Part shown: positions 8,801 to 14,393 of the stretch, piece after piece
Position numbering within the stretch: the stretch's first letter is position 1
Layout: every line of letters starts with the position of its first letter
From: an uncultured Fimbriimonadales bacterium
GTDB taxonomy: Bacteria > Armatimonadota > Fimbriimonadia > Fimbriimonadales > GBS-DC
Assembly: GCA_937934465.1 (NCBI GenBank)
Contig: CALGZO010000002.1
Span: 1 to 20,168, forward strand
Reading direction: 5' to 3'
Length of the DNA: 20,168 bases
Translations under genes and position numbers: made by a program
Notes under the pieces: generated by a model
Database searches by the model: none
What the model saw: only the letters and a program-made list of their open reading frames with translations
What the model was told of the DNA's origin: nothing

Positions 8801-9925
8801 TTAGGGGCGCAATTCCTGCAGGAGTATGTCGCGGATGCGTTCGCTGGCGCGTCCGTCGCCGTAGGGGTTCACGGCGCGCGCCATTTGGGCGTAGGCGTCG
8901 GCGTCGGTGAGCAAGCGCATCGATTCCGCCACAATCCGCTCGGCGTCGGTTCCGACCAGCTTTGCTGCGCCTGCCGCCACGCCTTCGGGACGCTCGGTGG
9001 TCTCGCGTAGCACCAGTATCGGCTTGCCGAACGCGGGGGCTTCCTCCTGCACGCCGCCTGAGTCGGTGAGGATAAGGTCGGCGCGGCGCATTGCGTGAAC
9101 GAACGGCGCGTAGTCCAACGGTTCGGTCAGCAGGGCGCGCGGGTGATTGCCCAGAACCGCAGTGAGCGTCTCGCGCACGCGCGGGTTGCGATGCATCGGC
9201 AGCAGCAGCAGCAGGTCGTCGAGGCGTTGGAGCAGCTCGTGCGCGGCGCGGGCGATGTTCGCCATCGGCTCGCCCCAGTTCTCGCGGCGGTGCGTGGTCA
9301 GCAAGAGGACTCGCCCTGAATGCGTGAGGGCGCGCTGCAAGGCTGGCTCGCTCGGCTCGTAGGGCTGCTGCGCCACCCACTGCACCGCGTCGATGCCCGT
9401 GTTGCCCGTAATCCAGATGCGCCCAGCGGGGATATATTCCTGCAGCAGGTGCTGACGCGCGGTCTCGGTGGGGGCGAAGTGGAACTCGGCGAGCGGCGCG
9501 GTCAGGCGACGGTTCATCTCCTCGGGGAACGGTTGGTACTTGTCATAGGTGCGCAACCCTGCCTCCACATGCCCAAACGGGACGCGATGATAGAACGCCG
9601 CCAACGCCGCGGCGAAGGTAGTGGTGGTGTCGCCCTGCGCCAGCACAACATCGGCGGGCAACTCGCGCAGCAGCCGATCCAGCCCCTCCAGCGTGCGCGT
9701 GGTAATCTCGGTCAGCGTCTGCTGCGGCGTCATGATGTTGAGGTCGGCGTCGGGAGTGAGACGGAACAGGCGCAGCACCTGGTCGAGCATCTCTCGGTGT
9801 TGACCCGTCGCAATCAGGCGCACCTCGAACGCGGGGTGTTGCTGCAGCGCGCGCACCACAGGCGCCATCTTGATGGCGTCGGGGCGTGTGCCGCAGATTG
9901 CCATCGCGCGAATAGGCGTCGACAT
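8801..9925 (-). CDS. wecB: UDP-N-acetylglucosamine 2-epimerase (non-hydrolysing)
   Basis: This 374-residue cytoplasmic enzyme interconverts UDP-GlcNAc and UDP-ManNAc, supplying ManNAc for surface polysaccharides or teichoic-acid-like linkage units. The family signatures are all present: GTRPDAIKMAPV near the N-terminus, GQH, QGDTTTTFAAALAAF, HVEAGLRT, PFPEEMNRRL, TGNTGIDA, TTHRRENWG and DSGGVQEEAP. The length is normal for WecB/MnaA. I chose the ATG at 9925 (MSTPIRAMAICGTRP) because the frame upstream is low-complexity and a -10-like box sits just before this codon. No other polysaccharide gene is adjacent; the next gene is a sensor kinase. Confidence 0.93.
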   Translation of the reverse strand: MSTPIRAMAICGTRPDAIKMAPVVRALQQHPAFEVRLIATGQHREMLDQVLRLFRLTPDADLNIMTPQQTLTEITTRTLEGLDRLLRELPADVVLAQGDTTTTFAAALAAFYHRVPFGHVEAGLRTYDKYQPFPEEMNRRLTAPLAEFHFAPTETARQHLLQEYIPAGRIWITGNTGIDAVQWVAQQPYEPSEPALQRALTHSGRVLLLTTHRRENWGEPMANIARAAHELLQRLDDLLLLLPMHRNPRVRETLTAVLGNHPRALLTEPLDYAPFVHAMRRADLILTDSGGVQEEAPAFGKPILVLRETTERPEGVAAGAAKLVGTDAERIVAESMRLLTDADAYAQMARAVNPYGDGRASERIRDILLQELRP

Positions 9926-9933
9926 CACCCAAA

Positions 9934-9939
9934 AGTGTA
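9934..9939 (-). promoter_or_regulatory. -10-like box TACACT, probable leaderless promoter of wecB
   Basis: On the minus strand TGG-TACACT ends 8 nt before the ATG at 9925, which places the expected transcription start at or within about 2 nt of the start codon. No Shine-Dalgarno sequence precedes the gene. The spacing matches that seen before fliJ and holB. Confidence 0.45.
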
Positions 9940-10059
9940 CCAGACGGAGGGCGTTCGAGAAACGGGCTGCGCTGGTGGTAGAGACGCCTCGCTGCTGACA
10001 ACGCAAAAACGCCATCCCCCTAAATGAATCCTCTTGCGCCCCCAACGCCTCTAACCCAT

Positions 10060-10083
10060 CGGAAGCGCAACAAATCGCTTCCG
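10060..10083. promoter_or_regulatory. Inverted repeat upstream of the persulfide dioxygenase gene
   Basis: CGGAAGCG and CGCTTCCG form perfect 8-bp arms around an 8-nt spacer, ending 27 bp before the start codon and 13 bp before the GGGAGG ribosome site. It could be an operator for a dimeric repressor (persulfide-responsive regulators are known for this gene family) or a 5'-UTR hairpin. No U-tract follows, so it is not a terminator. No regulator gene is next to it. Confidence 0.45.
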
Positions 10084-10110
10084 AAAACTATTCACAGGGA
10101 GGTTATGCAG

Positions 10111-11274
10111 ATGGCAACTATCACAAAAACCGCGATTAGCGTGACAGAGTTGGACCAGATGATCGAGCGAGGCGATTCGTTCCTGCTGCTTGATGTGCGC
10201 AATCAGGACGAGTACGAGCGCTGGAAGATTGAGGGGCGCAACCCCGTAGAGACCCTACACATCCCGTACTTCCAGTTTATAGAGAACGAAGAAGAGAACA
10301 TCGCTCGTGTGCCGAAGGGCAAGCCGATTGTGGCAGTGTGCGCGAAGGGCGGTTCGTCGGAGTATGTGGCGAACCTGTTGCGCGAGCGCGGCTACGAGGC
10401 GATGAACCTCGAAGGCGGCATGATTGCGTGGGGCAACTACTACCGCGTGCGCCGCATCGAGGAAGTGAAGGATGTCGCCCTGTATCAGATTACCCGTGTG
10501 GCGCGCGGCGACCTCGCCTACGCCGTCGTGAGCAACGGCAAGGGCATCCTAATTGACCCCACCCGCCACACCGAGCAATACACCAATCTTGCCGAGCGCG
10601 AGGGCTTCGAGATTGTGGCAATCTTCGACACCCACGCCCACGCCGACCACATCAGCGGCGGTCCCAAACTCGCCAAAGAGCTGGGCGTGCCCTACTTCCT
10701 GCACCCCTACGACGGCATTCACCCGATTGATATGCTGCCCGCCGTCATCGAGTACGAGTTCCTGAAAGACAACTTCACCTTCCAGTTCGGCGACGCGACG
10801 CTGAAAGGCATCCACATTCCGGGACACACGCTGGGCAATATGGCGTTCTTGGTGAACGACCGCTACCTGTTCACAGGCGACTCGATCTTCATCGTGTCGG
10901 TGGCGCGTCCCGATCTCGGCGGGCGCGGGCAGGAGTGGGCGCCCATCCACTACGAGTCGCTCTACAAGAAGCTGCTTGTGCTGCCCGACGAGACGCTGGT
11001 GTTCCCTGCGCACTTCGCGACCGCAAGCCGCGAGGGTCGCCCCGACGGAACCTTCTACGACACGCTCGGCAACATCAAGCGCAACAACCCGCGCGAGTAC
11101 CAAGCAAAGAGCAAAGAGGAGTTCATCGAATTCATGCTCAGCACTCTGCCTGTGTTCCCGCCGCAGTATGTGGACATCAAGCGCGTGAACGCAGGGCTGC
11201 TGGTTCCCGACGAGGAGAAGGCTCAGGAGCTGGAGCTGGGCAAGAATGTTTGCGCTCTGGCAGACGCTTACTGA
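10111..11274 (+). CDS. Rhodanese-persulfide dioxygenase fusion (ETHE1-like MBL fold)
   Basis: This is a 387-residue cytoplasmic protein of two domains. Residues 8-115 are a rhodanese domain with LLDVRNQDEY and the active loop CAKGGSSE (Cys77). Residues 120-387 are a metallo-beta-lactamase fold with THAHADH (175-180), PGHT (His239), TGD (Asp257) and PAHF (His301). His175, His239 and Asp257 fit the mononuclear-iron ligand set of ETHE1 enzymes, which oxidise glutathione persulfide to sulfite; a rhodanese can then move sulfane sulfur between persulfide, sulfite and thiosulfate. The domain order is reversed compared with the known Burkholderia PRF fusion. I chose the ATG at 10111 because GGGAGG lies 8 nt upstream (10097-10102). 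The open frame back to 10024 runs through the inverted repeat. It probably works with the downstream exporter. Confidence 0.9.
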   Translation: MATITKTAISVTELDQMIERGDSFLLLDVRNQDEYERWKIEGRNPVETLHIPYFQFIENEEENIARVPKGKPIVAVCAKGGSSEYVANLLRERGYEAMNLEGGMIAWGNYYRVRRIEEVKDVALYQITRVARGDLAYAVVSNGKGILIDPTRHTEQYTNLAEREGFEIVAIFDTHAHADHISGGPKLAKELGVPYFLHPYDGIHPIDMLPAVIEYEFLKDNFTFQFGDATLKGIHIPGHTLGNMAFLVNDRYLFTGDSIFIVSVARPDLGGRGQEWAPIHYESLYKKLLVLPDETLVFPAHFATASREGRPDGTFYDTLGNIKRNNPREYQAKSKEEFIEFMLSTLPVFPPQYVDIKRVNAGLLVPDEEKAQELELGKNVCALADAY

Positions 11275-11287
11275 GCGTACACCTCCT

Positions 11288-11317
11288 CCCCTCCTCCCAA
11301 CGCACTGGGAGGAGGGG
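11288..11317 (+). terminator. Strong GC-rich hairpin after the persulfide dioxygenase gene
   Basis: CCCCTCCTCCCA pairs perfectly with TGGGAGGAGGGG (12 bp) around the 6-nt loop ACGCAC, starting 13 bp after the stop codon. The following bases (GGCTTCTT) are only moderately T-rich, so this is a probable but possibly leaky intrinsic terminator, or a 3'-end stabilising hairpin. Confidence 0.6.
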
Positions 11318-11347
11318 GCTTCTTGAACCCCCTTTCGCTCTTGCGCC

Positions 11348-11375
11348 GCCTACGCCAGCGCGTAGGCTCGGTTTT
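11348..11375 (+). terminator. Second hairpin with TTTT tail before yeiH
   Basis: GCCTACGC (11348-11355) pairs with GCGTAGGC (11360-11367) around CAGC, followed by TCGG and TTTT. It ends 26 bp before the yeiH start codon. Two terminator-like hairpins in one 127-bp spacer suggest either true separation of the genes or graded read-through. No clear promoter is visible in the short stretch between this hairpin and yeiH. Confidence 0.5.
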
Positions 11376-11401
11376 AATCATCTGACAGGAGGTAGACAGC
11401 G

Positions 11402-12601
11402 ATGGCTACGCAGTCTGTAGAGAAACAAGTAGAGAAGCGTAATGTGATTTTAGACGCCTTGCTGGGCGCGCCTAACTGGCAGGGCGTTGTGCGCATATTG
11501 CCCGGCTTTCTGCTGTCGGTCGCGATTATGCTGGTCGCGATACCGCTTACGAATATGCTGGGCGCATGGGTGCTGAGTTTGCAAGGCATCGATCCGACGG
11601 GCAAATCCAGCCCCATCTCCGCCGTGCTGACAGCGATTGTGATAGGCATCCTGCTACGCAACCTGCTGCCGCTGCCCAAAGCCATCGAGGATGGCATCAA
11701 GTTCAGCACCACGAAGATCCTGCGGCTGGGGATTATCTTGGTGGGGATTAAGCTGAGCCTGATGGATGTGTTCAAGTTGGGCGCGTGGGGCATTCCTGTG
11801 GTCGCGACGGCGATTTTCGGCGGGCTGTGGTTCGTGTCGTGGTTCAACAAGCGGCTGAACTTGCCTGAACGGCTGGGCACGCTGATTGCGGCGGGCACGG
11901 GCATCTGTGGCGTGACGGCGATTGTGTCGGTCGCGCCCGCGATTAAAGCCGACCAAAAAGAGGTCGCCTATGCCGTAGCAAACATCACGCTGTTCGGCTT
12001 GGTGGGGATGTTCCTCTACCCCTACCTCGCGCCGCATATCCTGCACACCTCCGAGCAAATCGGGCTGTTCTTGGGCACGGCGGTGCATGAGACCTCGCAG
12101 GTGGTGGGCGCCGCGCTCACTTACAAAGAGGTGTTCAACGACGAGGTGGTGCTGAAAGCCGCCACAGTGACCAAGCTCACACGCAACCTGTTCTTGGCGA
12201 TTGTCGTGCCGATGCTGTCGTACCTGTATCTGCGTCGGATGGCGGCGCAGGGCGCGGGCGACAGCGGCAAGATTAGCATCGCGAAGCTGCTCCCTGCGTT
12301 CATCTTGGGCTTCATCGCGATGGCGATTGTGCGCTCCATCGGCGATGCGCAGGTCGCCAACGGCTTAGCGTTCGGGATTTGGGACGCGGACGGCTGGAAA
12401 GAGTTCACCAAAGCTGTCGGCGAGACTTGGGGTTCGCGCGCGCTGGGTACGGCGATGGCGGCGGTGGGCTTGGCGACCTCGTTTAGCGTGTTCAAGGGCG
12501 TCGGGCTGAAACCGTTCCTCGTCGGCTTGGTCGGCGCGTTGCTGGTGGGCGTCATCGGCTGGGGCATGGCGTTTCTGCTCGGCGGGTTTGTGAAACTGTG
12601 A
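11402..12601 (+). CDS. yeiH: YeiH/UPF0324 family putative sulfate/sulfite exporter
   Basis: This is a 399-residue inner-membrane protein with about ten hydrophobic segments after a short polar N-terminus. The family hallmarks are visible: ILLRNLLPLP with a following helix, LRLGIILVGIKLSLMDV, the GTGICGVTAIVSVAPAIKA segment, and GTAVHETSQVVGAA. This matches the UPF0324/YeiH group (PSE, putative sulfate exporter), whose proposed cargo is sulfate, sulfite or sulfonate anions; the transport direction and substrate are poorly tested. AGGAGGT lies 9 nt before the ATG. It follows the persulfide dioxygenase, which would make sulfite, so disposal of that oxyanion is the likely job here. This parallels staphylococcal cst operons, where a TauE-type exporter accompanies the persulfide dioxygenase CstB. 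Confidence 0.9.
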   Translation: MATQSVEKQVEKRNVILDALLGAPNWQGVVRILPGFLLSVAIMLVAIPLTNMLGAWVLSLQGIDPTGKSSPISAVLTAIVIGILLRNLLPLPKAIEDGIKFSTTKILRLGIILVGIKLSLMDVFKLGAWGIPVVATAIFGGLWFVSWFNKRLNLPERLGTLIAAGTGICGVTAIVSVAPAIKADQKEVAYAVANITLFGLVGMFLYPYLAPHILHTSEQIGLFLGTAVHETSQVVGAALTYKEVFNDEVVLKAATVTKLTRNLFLAIVVPMLSYLYLRRMAAQGAGDSGKISIAKLLPAFILGFIAMAIVRSIGDAQVANGLAFGIWDADGWKEFTKAVGETWGSRALGTAMAAVGLATSFSVFKGVGLKPFLVGLVGALLVGVIGWGMAFLLGGFVKL

Positions 12602-12620
12602 TACAATAGGAGAGACGCCA

Positions 12621-12764
12621 ATGAAACGCTGGCTCGTGTGGCTCACTTGGCTGATTGCGATTGCCGCGCTGTGGGGCGCGGTCTCCGCGCGGATAACACA
12701 CTCGCGCACGGACGCCCACGCCTGCGAGAGCGTCATCTATTGGGAGTCGCCGCTGCTCAAGTAG
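12621..12764 (+). CDS. Small single-span membrane protein, 47 residues, unknown
   Basis: The ATG at 12621 has AGGAGAG (12608-12614) 6 nt upstream and begins 19 bp after the yeiH stop. The product starts MKRWLVWLTWLIAIAALWGA, a basic Trp-rich hydrophobic helix (about residues 4-22), followed by a polar tail with three His and one Cys (THSRTDAHACES) and an aromatic end. It looks like a single-span inner-membrane peptide or an uncleaved signal anchor with a short periplasmic tail. I do not recognise a family. The good ribosome site and tight spacing argue that it is real and cotranscribed with yeiH. Its stop is 3 bp from the convergent transporter gene stop. Confidence 0.6.
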   Translation: MKRWLVWLTWLIAIAALWGAVSARITHSRTDAHACESVIYWESPLLK

Positions 12765-12767
12765 CGG

Positions 12768-13481
12768 CTACTCCCACACCAGAAACGGGTTGAAACGGGT
12801 GTCGGTGTCGTACACATCGACGCCCTCGCGCGCCTTGAGGAACGCGACCACCGCGTAGGTGATAGGCGTCGCCATCGCCTCGTAGAGCGTCTTCGCGCCC
12901 CACTCGATGAGGCTAATCTTCACCAACTCGGCGACTGGGTAGACGCCCACGAACGCCACGACAGTGAAGATGGTCGTGTCCAGCAGTTGCGCAATCAGCG
13001 TGGAGCTAATCGTGCGCGTCCAGAGCCAGCGTCCGCGCGTGGCGATTTTGAGCTTCGCCAGCACATAGGCGTTGACGAACTCGCCGACCAAGTACGCCGT
13101 CAGCGAGGCGATGAGCAAGCGCGGCGCAACGCCCAACACCGCCTCATACGCCGATTGGTTCTCCCAGAACGGAGCCGGAGGCAGGGCAATCGCTCCCAAA
13201 ATCACCAACGCCGCGAGCAGATTGCACGCAAAGCCAATCCAAATCACCAATCGCGCCCGACGATAGCCGTAGACCTCGGTCAGCACATCGCCGATAATGT
13301 AGCTCACGGGGAAAATCAGGATAGCGGACGACATCACCAGCCCGCCGAGACTGATAATCTTCGCGGCGATGATGTTGGACAGCACGAGGCTTACGATGAA
13401 GAGCGCGACCACCATCACAAACCAGATGGAGTAGCCGCGCTCGATGGCGCCGCTCAGTGAGACTTTGGGTGGGTTCCGCAT
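12768..13481 (-). CDS. yhhQ: Queuosine precursor transporter (YhhQ/VUT family)
   Basis: This is a 237-residue inner-membrane protein with about six helices. The family signatures FPVSYIIGDVLTEVYGYRRA and the later RWLWTRTISSTLIAQLLDT are both present. Members (formerly DUF165) import queuosine precursors such as preQ0/preQ1 or queuine-type compounds used for tRNA wobble modification. The gene starts 3 nt after the sucD stop, so it is almost certainly translated from the same mRNA. No queuosine biosynthesis gene is present in the window, so the precursor cannot be specified. An out-of-frame ATG overlaps the sucD stop (ATGA) and should not be taken as the start. Confidence 0.92.
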   Translation of the reverse strand: MRNPPKVSLSGAIERGYSIWFVMVVALFIVSLVLSNIIAAKIISLGGLVMSSAILIFPVSYIIGDVLTEVYGYRRARLVIWIGFACNLLAALVILGAIALPPAPFWENQSAYEAVLGVAPRLLIASLTAYLVGEFVNAYVLAKLKIATRGRWLWTRTISSTLIAQLLDTTIFTVVAFVGVYPVAELVKISLIEWGAKTLYEAMATPITYAVVAFLKAREGVDVYDTDTRFNPFLVWE

Positions 13482-13484
13482 CGG

Positions 13485-14360
13485 TCATCGCTGCAGCGCG
13501 CGCTGCACGAGTGCGGGGATTTCGCTGGGGGTGTCGGCAATCGGCACGCCCGCGTCGGTCAGCGCAGCGACTTTGGACTGCGGACTGCCCGTGCCGCCAG
13601 AGATAATCGCGCCTGCGTGCCCCATCCGTTTGCCAGGCGGCGCCGTGCGCCCCGAAATGAAGCCCACCACAGGCTTGGTCATGTGGCGTTTGATGTAATC
13701 GGCGGCAATCTCCTCGTCTGAGCCGCCAATCTCGCCCACCAGCACCACCGCTTCTGTCTGTGGGTCTGCCTCGAACAGGGGTAGCACATCGGCGAAGGTC
13801 GTGCCGATAATCGGGTCGCCGCCGATGCCAACGCAGGTCGATTGCCCCAGCCCTGCCTGCGTAAGCGCGTACACGATTTCGTAGGTCAGCGTGCCGCTGC
13901 GCGAGACCAAGCCGATGCTGCCCTTCTTGAACAGCATGCCGGGCATGATGCCCACCTTGCACGCTTCGGCGGTGGTCAGTCCGGGGCAGTTCGGACCGAT
14001 GACTCGGCTCTGCGTGCAGCGTTTCACATAACTCATCACGCGCACCATCTCTTGCACGGGGATGCCTTCCGTGATGCAGACGATGAGTTCGACGCCTGCA
14101 TCGGCGGCTTCCATGATTGCGTCGGGCGCGAACGGCGCAGGCACGAAGATGCACGACACATTCGCGCCTGTCTCACGCACCGCCTGCTTGACCGTATCGA
14201 ACACGGGCACGCCCGCGACCGCCTGACCGCCTTTGCCGGGCGTCACGCCTGCGACCACCTGCGTGCCGTACTCAATCATCTGGCGCGTGTGAAACTCTCC
14301 TTCGCGCCCCGTGATGCCCTGAACTAAAATTTTGGAGTCTGCGTCCACTAAGATAGCCAT
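13485..14360 (-). CDS. sucD: Succinate-CoA ligase (ADP/GDP-forming), alpha subunit
   Basis: This 291-residue protein is the CoA-binding subunit of the TCA-cycle enzyme that forms succinate and ATP or GTP from succinyl-CoA. It has the N-terminal CoA-binding Rossmann part (ILVQGITGREGEFHTRQM and VTPGKGG), the IGPNCPGLTT segment, GSIGLVSRSGTLTYE, and the phosphohistidine loop GKRMGHAGAIISGGTG with His248. Its length is that of the bacterial alpha subunit. I chose the ATG at 14360 (MAILVDADSK) because AAGGAG lies 7 nt upstream; the frame upstream runs to the promoter. The beta subunit sucC, usually directly upstream, is absent: the upstream gene is an amidohydrolase. Confidence 0.95.
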   Translation of the reverse strand: MAILVDADSKILVQGITGREGEFHTRQMIEYGTQVVAGVTPGKGGQAVAGVPVFDTVKQAVRETGANVSCIFVPAPFAPDAIMEAADAGVELIVCITEGIPVQEMVRVMSYVKRCTQSRVIGPNCPGLTTAEACKVGIMPGMLFKKGSIGLVSRSGTLTYEIVYALTQAGLGQSTCVGIGGDPIIGTTFADVLPLFEADPQTEAVVLVGEIGGSDEEIAADYIKRHMTKPVVGFISGRTAPPGKRMGHAGAIISGGTGSPQSKVAALTDAGVPIADTPSEIPALVQRALQR

Positions 14361-14380
14361 GCGTACACTCCTTGTCGGCA

Positions 14381-14393
14381 AGATTGTACCTAA
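14381..14393 (-). promoter_or_regulatory. Promoter element TTAGGTACAATCT before sucD
   Basis: The TACAAT -10-like box (14383-14388, minus strand) starts just after the TAG stop of the amidohydrolase gene. The sucD start is 22 nt downstream with an AAGGAG site in between. The 13 bases are identical to those at 6767-6779. Confidence 0.5.

Noticed and set aside
10024..10110. Upstream start for the rhodanese-dioxygenase fusion
   Set aside because: The extension crosses the inverted repeat, is not rhodanese-like, and the GGGAGG site fits the ATG at 10111.
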